From assembly GCA_040772225.1 (NCBI GenBank), contig JAXGYO010000003.1, positions 558,001-622,000 on the forward strand: DNA of 64,000 nt, written 5' to 3'. The notes beneath the pieces were generated by a model that was not told where the DNA came from, did not search any database, and worked only from the letters and a program-made list of their open reading frames with translations. Below are positions 34,567 to 43,007 of this stretch, piece by piece (the stretch's first letter is position 1; each line of letters starts with the position of its first letter). The translations under genes were made by a program, and so were the position numbers. The DNA is from JAAYED01 sp040772225 (lineage in GTDB: Bacteria; Chloroflexota; Anaerolineae; UBA1429).

Positions 34567-34657
34567 AGTCTCCGAGGTGGCGGCCGGTGTATCTTCTCGC
34601 CAGTTAGTCTAGCGGCCGCCGGGCGCCCTGTCAATGCTCCGTGGAGGTTTCGACTGC

Positions 34658-35206
34658 GTGCAGAAAACGCGCGATAGCGATGTGCATGATCTATCTATAG
34701 ACCGGGACGAGCTCTACGATCTCGCCTCGGCCGTGCTCTCCCGCGGCTCTTGTTTCACATTTGTCGCCAACGGCGTCAGTATGCTGCCCTTTATCCATGG
34801 TGGGGATCGGCTGACGATTGCTCCCTGCCGGGGCGGCGATCTGAGGCGCGGAGACGTGGCCTTTTACATCGGCGAGGGAGGCGGCCTGCTGGCGCATCGT
34901 TTCGTGGGCTATAGCCGCGATGGAGTCACGCTGTTGATGCGCGGGGATGCTGTGTGGCGCGTGCCGGAGCGCGTCGCTCCAGCACAGGTGCTCGGGCGTG
35001 TCCTTCAGGTGCAGCGGGAAGCCGGCCGGTGGCGCGCGCTGGGCCGCAAATCGCGTGTGGCTGCGCTCCTCTGGCACGGGCTCTATCCCTATCCTCTCCA
35101 TCTCTATCAGCGCGTTTCGCGCTGGCGGGCCTCACGCCGCGGGGCCATGGCTGGGCAGGGTAATATGGAGATGCAGGCCGGGGCGGATGACTCAGAGCAG
35201 GGCTGA
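34658..35206 (+). CDS. S24/S26-type signal peptidase-like protein
   Basis: A 182-residue protein. FVANGVSMLPFIHGGDRLTI carries the catalytic Ser (SxMxP-like), LRRGDVAFYI and LLAHRFVGYSRDG follow, with His where bacterial SPase I has Lys, as in the SipW/archaeal type. A hydrophobic stretch near residue 145 (VAALLWHGLYPYPLHLY) could associate with membrane. It probably processes a small set of exported proteins. GTG at 34658 with GGAGG upstream is preferred to ATG 34634, which has no ribosome site. Confidence 0.72.
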   Translation: MQKTRDSDVHDLSIDRDELYDLASAVLSRGSCFTFVANGVSMLPFIHGGDRLTIAPCRGGDLRRGDVAFYIGEGGGLLAHRFVGYSRDGVTLLMRGDAVWRVPERVAPAQVLGRVLQVQREAGRWRALGRKSRVAALLWHGLYPYPLHLYQRVSRWRASRRGAMAGQGNMEMQAGADDSEQG

Positions 35207-35266
35207 TGCGGCGGGCGCACCTGCAACCGCAGTCCACGGGTGCGCCCGTATGTCTGGTAAAAGCCA

Positions 35267-35992
35267 CTAACTGCGAGGCAGGTGTTCGATCTGCGTCTCG
35301 CCCTGACGTTTGCGCAGATAGTCGCCGACTCGCCATTCCGGCATAGCCCGCTGATCGCGGGTCTTGCCCGAGGGCTGGCGGATGGTCGCAAAGAGCACGT
35401 CGCGATATTCCGGGTCATCGTCGCCGGAGGAGACGTCCACGCGCTTGGCGTAGAGGTTGACGATTTCACCCTCCCAGTGGGAGCTCAAGGTCCTCGCTGA
35501 GATGACAAAGCTGATGACGGCGGCCAGGGCAACCCCCAGTAGTCCCTCTGGGGGAAAATCCTCCACAAAAATCATCAGGGCTGCCCCGATCAGGCCAAAG
35601 ATGAGCAGCGTGATCAGTCCGTACTTGACTGTCTGTTGCAGGCAGCCCGCACGATTGGTGATCTCCTCGGATCCTGCGGGGGCCTGTGCCGCTGGTGTCC
35701 GCTGGGTGCCCGCCGTGTCAAAGCGAGGGGGTGCCGCGCGGACCGGCGCGCTGGCCGGTTGGACAGGAGGGGGCGCCTGGTAGGGGGTGGCGGCAACCCA
35801 GCGATCGCCCAGCCAGAGGTGCCAGGCACCGCTGCCCGCCTGTTGCATCCAGAAGCGTCCCTGGTCATCGGTGACGCGGAGCCCATTTACGGCGGCGTTA
35901 TAGGCATCGGCATCAAGCCGGCCTGCCTGGTACTCGGCAGTGTAGAACTGGAACTGTAGCTCTGCTTCCACAAATCGGGCTTGTTCGTTCAT
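35267..35992 (-). CDS. Two-helix membrane protein with N-terminal SHOCT-like segment, unknown
   Basis: A 241-residue protein. The N-terminus (FQFYTAEYQAGRLDADAYNA) resembles a SHOCT-type short helical motif; residues 40-70 may be a small beta domain (WMQQAGSGAWHLWLGDRWV); a Pro/Ala-rich linker follows; two membrane helices lie at about residues 122-142 and 149-167; the tail is charged and cytoplasmic. I do not recognise a function. It stands alone, divergent from trpS. Confidence 0.65.
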   Translation of the reverse strand: MNEQARFVEAELQFQFYTAEYQAGRLDADAYNAAVNGLRVTDDQGRFWMQQAGSGAWHLWLGDRWVAATPYQAPPPVQPASAPVRAAPPRFDTAGTQRTPAAQAPAGSEEITNRAGCLQQTVKYGLITLLIFGLIGAALMIFVEDFPPEGLLGVALAAVISFVISARTLSSHWEGEIVNLYAKRVDVSSGDDDPEYRDVLFATIRQPSGKTRDQRAMPEWRVGDYLRKRQGETQIEHLPRS

Positions 35993-36099
35993 ATGACCTC
36001 TTTAGATGGCAGCTGTTCGTCTGCGCTCAGGGCTGCGAGCGATAATACGAGATGTGCGGGCAGTGGTCAACGCGATTTCGCGCCGGCAGGCCATAGAGA

Positions 36100-36128
36100 T
36101 TGACAGTTTGGCTCACGGGGGCTAAAAT
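36100..36128 (+). promoter_or_regulatory. Promoter of the trpS T-box leader
   Basis: TTGACA (36100-36105), 17-bp spacer, TAAAAT (36123-36128). Transcription would start near 36135, at the head of the T-box leader. Confidence 0.8.
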
Positions 36129-36134
36129 CGCAGT

Positions 36135-36407
36135 AAATGTGAGGATCCGGAAGAGTAACCGGTCAAGCGAGGCACAGAGAGCCCCTGCAGGCTGAGATGG
36201 GGGCGCGAGCGCGGGCGGTGAATGGGTCGGTGAACAGCGCAGGTGAGGATGATGTAGCCTGCGCCGGAGGCAGCTCCGTTATCATGGCTGGCGCGTGGCG
36301 GTTCGTGTCGCGCGGGTGAGCGGGGCCGGTATGAAGGCGGCCTAAGCAGGGTGGTATCGCGGGAGTCGCTCTCGTCCCTGGCAGCATCTGCTGTGGGCGA
36401 GAGTTTT
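36135..36407 (+). promoter_or_regulatory. T-box leader (tryptophan-specific) upstream of trpS
   Basis: The leader has the conserved T-box AAGCAGGGTGGTATCGCGGG (36344-36363) and Stem I elements CAGAGAG and GGCTGAGATGG around 36172-36200. A specifier-loop GTGAATGGGTC places TGG at 36223-36225, the tryptophan codon. Uncharged tRNA-Trp would bind the specifier and the T-box bulge to stop formation of the downstream terminator, turning on trpS when tryptophan is scarce. Confidence 0.92.
36369..36407 (+). terminator. Regulated terminator of the T-box
   Basis: CTCTCG(T)CCC (36369-36378) pairs with GGGCGAGAG (36395-36403), with an inner CAGCA/TGCTG pairing, followed by TTTT (36404-36407). It competes with the antiterminator formed by the T-box bulge. 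Confidence 0.85.
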
Positions 36408-36441
36408 CTGTTAGAAGGATAGCCATTGGAGGGTCATCCGT

Positions 36442-37518
36442 ATGGAAAAGAAGCGTATTCTGACGGGCGATAGGCCCACAGGCAAGCTTCACCTGGGGCA
36501 CTATGTCGGAAGCCTGGCGAACCGTGTGCGCCTGCAGGACACGTATGATTGTCTGTTCATCGTCGCTGATCTGCACACGCTGACGACCAAACCTGAAAAA
36601 GAGTCGATCGCGCAGCTCAGCGATAACATTCATAATGTCGTGCTTGACTATCTCGCGGTCGGAATCGATCCCGCTCGCAGCACGATCTATCTGCAGTCGG
36701 CGGTGCCAGCGATCTATGAGATGAATCTCTTTTTCGAGATGCTCATCACTGTCCCCCGGCTCCAGCGCGTGCCGAGCATCAAGGACATGGCTGCAGCTGC
36801 CAATCTGAACGAAGAGTCGCTGCCCTTTGGCCTGCTGGGGTATCCTGTGCTCCAGGCCGCTGATATTCTCATGCCCCGCGCCCATCTGGTGCCGGTGGGG
36901 AAGGACAACGAGGCGCATGTCGAGGTGACCCGCGAGATCGCGCGCCGCTTTAACTACTTGTATGGCGAGGTCTTTCCTGTCCCGGACGTCCTGGTGAGTG
37001 AGGTGCCATCACTGGTGGGCACCGACGGCCAGGCAAAAATGTCCAAGAGTCTGGACAATGCCATCTATTTGTCCGATGATGCCAGTACCGTGCGAAAAAA
37101 GGTCAACGGGATGTTCACGGACCCCAACCGTATCCGGGCCGATGTGCCGGGTCGCGTAGAAGGCAATCCAGTGTTCATCTATCACGATGTGTTCAACCCG
37201 AACAAGGCGCAGATCGAGGACTTTAAGGCGCGCTATCGCGAGGGACGCATCGGAGATGTAGAAGTCAAAAAGGCTCTGGCCGATGCGCTGAACATCTTCC
37301 TCGACCCCATGCGAGAGCGGCGCGCACGGTTCGAGTCGGAGAGCGGTCTCGTCGAGCGTGTCATTTACGAGGGGACGCAGCGCGCAGCGCGCGAGGCCGA
37401 AGAGACTGTGATGCTCATGAAAAATGCCATGGGCCTGACCGGAGTCTGGAATCGGATCTCTCGCAAGGCGCGGCGGTCGATCGCCAGGGAAGATGCAGCA
37501 ACATCATCGCAGGACTAG
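36442..37518 (+). CDS. trpS: Tryptophanyl-tRNA synthetase
   Basis: A 358-residue class Ic aminoacyl-tRNA synthetase. The HIGH motif appears in TGKLHLGHYVGSL, the KMSKS motif in DGQAKMSKSLDNAIYL, and LMPRAHLVPVGKDNEAH lies at the tryptophan pocket. It charges tRNA-Trp. Expression is controlled by the T-box leader directly upstream. Confidence 0.96.
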   Translation: MEKKRILTGDRPTGKLHLGHYVGSLANRVRLQDTYDCLFIVADLHTLTTKPEKESIAQLSDNIHNVVLDYLAVGIDPARSTIYLQSAVPAIYEMNLFFEMLITVPRLQRVPSIKDMAAAANLNEESLPFGLLGYPVLQAADILMPRAHLVPVGKDNEAHVEVTREIARRFNYLYGEVFPVPDVLVSEVPSLVGTDGQAKMSKSLDNAIYLSDDASTVRKKVNGMFTDPNRIRADVPGRVEGNPVFIYHDVFNPNKAQIEDFKARYREGRIGDVEVKKALADALNIFLDPMRERRARFESESGLVERVIYEGTQRAAREAEETVMLMKNAMGLTGVWNRISRKARRSIAREDAATSSQD

Positions 37519-37552
37519 TGCGCATTGCGCAGGGACACCGTGAGAGGACGAC

Positions 37553-38725
37553 ATGAAAAAGCTGTGCTTGGCTCTATCCGTGTCCCTTCTGGCGCTGTTC
37601 ATAACGATTCGTGTTTCCGCCGATTGCCCGGACAACCTGGCGCTCAACCCTGGTTTTGAGCAGGAGTGGTACGCGGGCAGTACGGTTGGGACCAGCGTGT
37701 CCTCGTTTATCTCGAAAGAATGGCTTCCATGGGCCGTGCTGGGCGACCCTACACAGGAAGAGGTGGGCTACAACTTTGAGCCCGAGTACAAGATTCTCCA
37801 GCGGTCTGTGCTCAACGATGGATGGTATCGTGTCTATGCTGGCGAGCAGGCGCAGGCTTTTTTCTCGATGTACTCGACCCACACTGCTGGCTTTTACCAG
37901 CGAGTCGCCGTTCCCGAGGGCAGCCAGGTCACCTTCAGCATCTGGGTGCAGATCTACACCGGGCAGGAGGATTTGATCATCGACGGGCGGTACCCGGTCT
38001 CAGACCTGGTTCAGCCCATGACCGAGCCCACCCGTTCGGTCAAGGGGCCGGGCGACTACCGCGTATATGTCGGCATCGACCCATACGGTGAGGCGCCGGC
38101 GGGGTTCGGTGAGGCACTGCCCGACAGCATCATCTGGTCCGATCCCGTGCTGGACGTGCAAACGCGTGGAGAAGATGCGGCCGGGAATCCGGTAGATGAG
38201 TGGGTGCAACTTGAGGTGACCGTTACGGCCCTTGCTGATCACGTGACGGTCTATACGCAGGGGCATCCGGACTATCGTACCAAACACAACGATTCCTATT
38301 GGGATGAGGCCTGTGTGCAGGCGGCGGCACCGGCAACGGCCACCCCTCGTCCTTCTGCCACGCCTCATCCTTCTGCCACGCCACAGCCCACCGCGACAGC
38401 GCAGCCTACCGTGACGCCCTGGCCCACAGCGACGTTCACCCCACTGCCTACCGCGACACTGGCGCCGAGCCTCACGCCTTTTCCCCAGCTCACACCGGTC
38501 GAAGAGGCCACTGCGCCGGTCGTGGTACTCATCGTGACAGCGACACCAGAAGAGACCCCGACCCTGCGCACACCGACCATCACGCGGGTTCCTGTGCCCA
38601 CGGCGACCTTGATTCCTGAAGAGACACAGGGGCGCTCACCAACGGGGCTTGTGCTGCTCTATATCGTGAATGCGGCGCTGATTGTGCTGGTGGTGTGGTG
38701 GATCCGCAACGGTCGCCGGTTGTAG
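37553..38725 (+). CDS. Secreted, C-terminally anchored surface protein with Thr/Pro stalk
   Basis: A 390-residue protein. A signal peptide covers about residues 1-23 (cleavage near VSA-DC). Residues 24-255 are a beta-rich extracellular domain starting NLALNPGFEQEW, similar in style to carbohydrate-binding jelly rolls. Residues 262-345 are a Thr/Pro/Ala stalk built of TATPxPSATPxP-like repeats. A C-terminal membrane helix (about 365-383) is followed by RNGRRL. It is a wall or surface protein; ligand unknown. It starts 34 bp after trpS. Confidence 0.75.
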   Translation: MKKLCLALSVSLLALFITIRVSADCPDNLALNPGFEQEWYAGSTVGTSVSSFISKEWLPWAVLGDPTQEEVGYNFEPEYKILQRSVLNDGWYRVYAGEQAQAFFSMYSTHTAGFYQRVAVPEGSQVTFSIWVQIYTGQEDLIIDGRYPVSDLVQPMTEPTRSVKGPGDYRVYVGIDPYGEAPAGFGEALPDSIIWSDPVLDVQTRGEDAAGNPVDEWVQLEVTVTALADHVTVYTQGHPDYRTKHNDSYWDEACVQAAAPATATPRPSATPHPSATPQPTATAQPTVTPWPTATFTPLPTATLAPSLTPFPQLTPVEEATAPVVVLIVTATPEETPTLRTPTITRVPVPTATLIPEETQGRSPTGLVLLYIVNAALIVLVVWWIRNGRRL

Positions 38726-38735
38726 GGCCACTGAC

Positions 38736-41357
38736 CTAGCTGAAAGTGCCCGCGGCAGTGATAACCGCGCGGCCGCGGGGCCAGTATCGCCGCATCACCT
38801 CACGCACATCCTGCGCGGTGACACTGCTGACAATATCTGGATAGCGTTTAACATAGTCCAGTCCCAGATCGTACGAGGCAACATTCAGCAGATAGCCGGC
38901 GATACCCTCGTTTGTCTCTAGATGCAGGGGAAGCGAGCCGATCAGCAGCGTCCGGGCGTCATCCATCTCCTCTTGCGAAACCAGTTGCTCTCGCATCCGA
39001 TCGATCTCGCCTTCAATGCCTGCAATCGTTTCGTCGAGATGCTCGGGCGCCACGCCGGCCGAGACAATCCACGGCCGCTGCGCGCGGTTCGCGTAAAGAT
39101 CACTCCCTATGTCATAGACCAATCCGAGTTCATCGCGAATCGATGCCCCCAGCCGTCCCATCATGCCCAGCTCGCCCAGTATCACGTTGGCGACGACCGC
39201 GGCATAATAGTCTTCACTGTGACGGCGCATGGCCAGTACCCCGAAAATCAGATCGAGCTGTGGTCTGGCGGGGATGTCGATTGTTCGCACGATACGGGCA
39301 CCCGGTAGTTCGACAGCGGGCCTCTCTGAGGGGGGCGGAGTGCTGTCCGGCCGCCAGCTTCCCAGTGTCGCCTCAAACTGCGCGATCACAGCCTCCGGAT
39401 CCAACGACCCCACGAGGGCGAATATGGCGTTCTGTGGATGCAGATGCCGGCGGTAGAGAGCGCGGAGGTCCTCTGCGCTGAGGTTGCTGATTGACTCTGC
39501 CTGGCCCATCAGGGGCCGTCCATAGGGGTGCTCGCTCGTATACAGCGACTCGATAAACGCCAGGTTTGCACGGTACGACGTATCTCTTTCCAGCTCTGCC
39601 ATGTGCGTCAGTATCTGGCCCCGCAGGCGCTCCAATTCGCGCTCATCAAAGGATGGCTCGCGCAACATCTCGCCCAGCAGGCTGATCACTGTATTCAGGT
39701 CCCCGCCCAGGCAGCGCCCCCCTATGCTCAGCTCGTCGCGCCCGGTGGCGACGGATAGCGCGGCCCCGACGTGATCCAGCGCTCCGTTAATCTCCTGAAA
39801 GGAACGTCCCCGTGTGCCGCGGCGGAGCATGGAAGAGGTCAGATAAGTGATACCAGGCTTGTCGGGATCATCGAGAAAGGTCCCAAAGGGCACTCTGCCG
39901 CCGATGGCCACCGCAGCACTGGTGTCGCGCCGCTGAAGCAGCACTGTGATCCCGTTGTCGAGGGTTTCGCGAATCACCGGGCTACCGGCCAGGCCCTGTG
40001 AGTCGTCACTCAGAGCCCAGAACCGGCGCCGAACGGACATCTCGGCGACCAGGCCACCTGCAGTGGCTGGCGTACTCGCTTCATCCGGGATATACCAGCC
40101 CACGGTCCGGCGGGCAGGGCTCAGGTACTCTTGCGAGACGCGCATCACATCGTCGGGCGTGACTTTTCTCAACGCCTCGAGCACTGTGTCCAGTCGAGAT
40201 ACGCTGTCGACCATTTCGGCGAATCCAAGGGTAAGCGCATGGCTCGTGACGCTTTCGCTGCTGTAGGCAAAGTGCGCTTCGGTCTGACGGATCGCCATCG
40301 CCATCTCCTCGGGCGAGGCCGGTGTCTCCTGAAGGCGTGTGATCTCTGCAAAGAGAGCTTTTTCGACGATCGTGGGCTCCACGCCTTTGCGGACCGTAGC
40401 CCCCAGTGAAAAGAGGTACGGGTCGAGGCTCGCGTGATATTCGCAGTCTGCGGAGGTGGCCAACTCAGTCTCGACCAGGGTGCGGTAGAGGCGAGAGCTG
40501 CGACTGTGGCCGGACGAGAATGAGTAGATGGACTTGCCCCCTGAAAGAAGGGCGGCGGTGACCACAAGCGGTATAAAGTCGGCGTGCGCTGCCTGAGGAG
40601 CGTGATAGCCTACCTCAAGGAGCGTGGCCGCGCCGGGCAGATGCAGGTTCACCCGTCGTTCGCCCACCTGTTCCGGTTCCTGAGGTATGTCCCGCGGGCC
40701 CGGTGCCTGTCCCTGAAGGGGGCCAAAGCGCTGCCCGATCTGATGCAGCATGGATGCTGTGTCCAGATCTCCCACCATGACGAGCACCGCATTGCCCGGT
40801 ACGTAAAAGGTCCGGTAATAGTCATAGAGATCATCTCGCGTGATGCGAAGAAGGTCCTCGCGCCAGCCGATGGTTTGATGGCGGTAGGGATGCCGTCGAA
40901 ATGCGGTTGCCGCCACTTCTTCGCTCAACACCTGGCGCGGCTCGTTCTCGCCGCCGTCGCGCTCGGATAGGATCACCGACCGTTCCGAGGCGACCTCCTC
41001 CGGATCGAACAGAGCACCGGCCATGCGATCGGCCTCATAGTCGAGGACTAATCCAACACGATCGCGGGCCACGGTGGCATAGTAGGTGGTAAAGTCCTGG
41101 CTGGTGAGGGCGTTGGCGTACCCACCATGCTGGCTCACCAATCGCATAATGCTTCCCTTTGGGTAGCGCTGCGTTCCCTTGAATAGCATGTGCTCGACCC
41201 AGTGCGAGAGCCCGGTCGGCAAGCCGTCCTCATTCCGGCTGCCCACCCGGTACCAGAGCCAGGTACTGATCACAGGCGAAGCGTGAGTCTCTGCGAGGAT
41301 GACCTGCAGGCCGTTATCCAGTACGAATTGTTGGGTTTTGGTCACGGAGAATCCCAT
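38736..41357 (-). CDS. M16 family (insulinase-like) metallopeptidase, two tandem units
   Basis: An 873-residue protein with two M16 halves. The N-terminal half has the inverted zinc motif HWVEHMLFKG (His52, Glu55, His56) and the downstream Glu region. The second half (from about residue 440, RETLDNGITVLLQRRDTS) lacks HxxEH and is the inactive partner, as in PqqL-type fused peptidases. No signal peptide is seen. A likely extended -10 TATACT sits at 41382-41387 (minus strand), only about 25 bp from the left end of the transposon, which may have replaced upstream regulation. Confidence 0.9.
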   Translation of the reverse strand: MGFSVTKTQQFVLDNGLQVILAETHASPVISTWLWYRVGSRNEDGLPTGLSHWVEHMLFKGTQRYPKGSIMRLVSQHGGYANALTSQDFTTYYATVARDRVGLVLDYEADRMAGALFDPEEVASERSVILSERDGGENEPRQVLSEEVAATAFRRHPYRHQTIGWREDLLRITRDDLYDYYRTFYVPGNAVLVMVGDLDTASMLHQIGQRFGPLQGQAPGPRDIPQEPEQVGERRVNLHLPGAATLLEVGYHAPQAAHADFIPLVVTAALLSGGKSIYSFSSGHSRSSRLYRTLVETELATSADCEYHASLDPYLFSLGATVRKGVEPTIVEKALFAEITRLQETPASPEEMAMAIRQTEAHFAYSSESVTSHALTLGFAEMVDSVSRLDTVLEALRKVTPDDVMRVSQEYLSPARRTVGWYIPDEASTPATAGGLVAEMSVRRRFWALSDDSQGLAGSPVIRETLDNGITVLLQRRDTSAAVAIGGRVPFGTFLDDPDKPGITYLTSSMLRRGTRGRSFQEINGALDHVGAALSVATGRDELSIGGRCLGGDLNTVISLLGEMLREPSFDERELERLRGQILTHMAELERDTSYRANLAFIESLYTSEHPYGRPLMGQAESISNLSAEDLRALYRRHLHPQNAIFALVGSLDPEAVIAQFEATLGSWRPDSTPPPSERPAVELPGARIVRTIDIPARPQLDLIFGVLAMRRHSEDYYAAVVANVILGELGMMGRLGASIRDELGLVYDIGSDLYANRAQRPWIVSAGVAPEHLDETIAGIEGEIDRMREQLVSQEEMDDARTLLIGSLPLHLETNEGIAGYLLNVASYDLGLDYVKRYPDIVSSVTAQDVREVMRRYWPRGRAVITAAGTFS

Positions 41358-41457
41358 CTGTGTTTCTAGACTATGGCCGCCAGTATAGCACGCGGGCCAG
41401 GTGGTGGCCAGATTCCGTGGTCACTCACCTAAAATGTCACTATACGGGTATGGTACT

Positions 41458-41478
41458 CTCAAATACTAATGTCACCGA
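41458..41478 (+). repeat. Inner left inverted repeat of the rve-type IS
   Basis: CTCAAATACTAATGTCACCGA, matched in inverse orientation at 44195-44215 with three central mismatches (ACT versus GTA). It is probably a transposase-binding site; a weaker copy lies 40 bp further out on each side. Confidence 0.7.
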
Positions 41479-41587
41479 GGGTATCGTGCCTAACACACAT
41501 CGTATGAGCAGTTCAGCCAGTCTGGAGTTGGTTTTCTCGCATCGGGAGGAATATCTTGCAGCAGGAAGAAAGACCTGCTATCTAGAG

Positions 41588-42772
41588 TCAAATAGCAGAA
41601 GATGAGATTATTGGTCGAACAGTGTAGGGTCGCTGCTCCTTGAGGACGACGTAGACACGCGCAATCAGCTTGCGACAGACCGCGCCGAGAGCGACGCCAT
41701 GAGCTTTGCCCTCCTCACGCTTGCGTTGGTAGTAGGCCTGGAGCTGAGGATCGTGCTTGATGGCGACGGACGCCGCCATCCATAGGGCGTGGCGCAAGTA
41801 CGGCGATCCACGTTTGCTCATGTGAGCTTCAGAGGCCTGGAACTGGCCGGTCTGGTAGACAGAGGGATCAATGCCAGCATAGGCGACTAGCTTGTCCGGG
41901 CTATCAAAGCGGTTGATGTCTCCGATCTCGGCCACAATGGCCGCGCCGGTGGATGGGCCAATGCCAGGAATGGAGGTGATGTGCTGCGGTATCTGACTCA
42001 TCAGTTTCGCCAGTGCCGCATCGATCTGATCGCGTTGCTGCTCCAGGAGCTCGATCTGGGCCAACAGGCAGCGCATCTCCATCTGCGCTGCATCGGCGAG
42101 AAAGCCAACGCCAACCGACAGTCGGGCCTGAGCCTGGATCTGTTGGGCCTTCTCGCGACCAAACCGACCGCGGCTGGCAGCATGGAGCAGAGTTTCCAGT
42201 TCCTGCAGGTCCATCTCGGCAACCTCCTGTGCCGATACGGCCTGCTCCAACAGAGCTCGCGAGGCCTGCAGAAAGACGCTGGAAAAGAGCTGTTCGTACT
42301 CGGGGAACACCCGGTCCAGGATGGTCAGCAATTTGCGCTTGATGTCACCGATCTGCTCAGTGAGACGAAAACGGAACCGAGAGAGTTCTCGCAATTGCAG
42401 CAGCACCGGGAGGTCCTGGCGCGTCGGAGATGGGTTGGCGATGCGGACAAAGTCTGCGATCCAGACGGCGTCGGAGCGGTCGTTCTTGACCTTGCGGACC
42501 CCACTGCGTCGGTAGGCGGCCACCTGCAAGGGGTTCAAGACGACCACGGAGTAGCCCCGCTGAGTCAGGACGTCATACAGCGCCAGCCAGTAATGTCCCG
42601 TCGCCTCAAGAGCGATCATGACAGCGTCCGTAGCGGGCAAAGACTGTATCAGATGGTCGAAACCAGCACGATCGTTGGCAATGGAAAAGACCGCCTGCGT
42701 CCTTTGCCCTTTCTCATCCAACAAGGCAACGGCGTGTTGGCGCTTGGCGATATCGATCCCACAATAGAACAT
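41588..42772 (-). CDS. IS110-family transposase (DEDD/Ser recombinase)
   Basis: A 394-residue transposase. The N-terminal RuvC-like DEDD domain has YCGIDIAKRQHAVALLD, IALEATGHYW and KNDRSDAVWIADF. The C-terminal IS116/IS110/IS902 domain has SIPGIGPSTGAAIVAEIGD and the serine region SKRGSPYLRHALWM. Family members act with a bridge RNA encoded in the element. ATG at 42772 has GGAGG 8 nt upstream. It appears intact. Confidence 0.95.
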   Translation of the reverse strand: MFYCGIDIAKRQHAVALLDEKGQRTQAVFSIANDRAGFDHLIQSLPATDAVMIALEATGHYWLALYDVLTQRGYSVVVLNPLQVAAYRRSGVRKVKNDRSDAVWIADFVRIANPSPTRQDLPVLLQLRELSRFRFRLTEQIGDIKRKLLTILDRVFPEYEQLFSSVFLQASRALLEQAVSAQEVAEMDLQELETLLHAASRGRFGREKAQQIQAQARLSVGVGFLADAAQMEMRCLLAQIELLEQQRDQIDAALAKLMSQIPQHITSIPGIGPSTGAAIVAEIGDINRFDSPDKLVAYAGIDPSVYQTGQFQASEAHMSKRGSPYLRHALWMAASVAIKHDPQLQAYYQRKREEGKAHGVALGAVCRKLIARVYVVLKEQRPYTVRPIISSSAI

Positions 42773-43007
42773 GGCAGTCACCTCCAGCGATGCTTGGAAG
42801 CCAGGCGTCCTCATAACTCTACGCGACCCTCAGCCTTGTGGGTGATGTGCAGCTTATCTGCAACCTGCTTATCCGAGACCTCGCGCAGAGCTGAGGCGGC
42901 AGTCTTTCGGCCGAGGCAGAACCTCAAGGAGCACAACGTCGGCCTCAGCTTCTACACCGTATTGTAGCCAGCCATGGGCTGGCATCATACACACATATAT
43001 ATACAAG
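42773..43007 (-). ncRNA. Predicted bridge-RNA region of the IS110 element
   Basis: This non-coding segment upstream of the transposase has the position and size expected of an IS110-group bridge RNA. Visible structure: AGCTGAGGC (42889-42897) pairs perfectly with GCCTCAGCT (42942-42950), and GCCAGCC-ATG-GGCTGGC (42967-42983) is a 7-bp hairpin next to the element end. Guide loops were not identified. Confidence 0.5.

Larger units (their letters stand above)
41573..43007 (-). mobile_element. IS110-family insertion sequence
   Basis: Rejoining the interrupted gene at a shared AAG (41570-41572 and 43005-43007) restores its reading frame, which defines a 1,435-bp element, normal for IS110. There are no long terminal repeats, as expected for this family. 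The transposase occupies the left part on the minus strand; a 235-nt non-coding segment lies upstream of it and only 15 bp lie downstream. Confidence 0.85.

Noticed and set aside
42915..42935. CTCCTT in the IS110 non-coding strand complementary to the target AAGGAG
   Set aside because: A 6-nt match in about 235 nt is expected by chance; not accepted as a guide.
41981..42967. Plus-strand frame of 328 codons across the IS110 transposase
   Set aside because: Antisense to the intact transposase, with no domain features.
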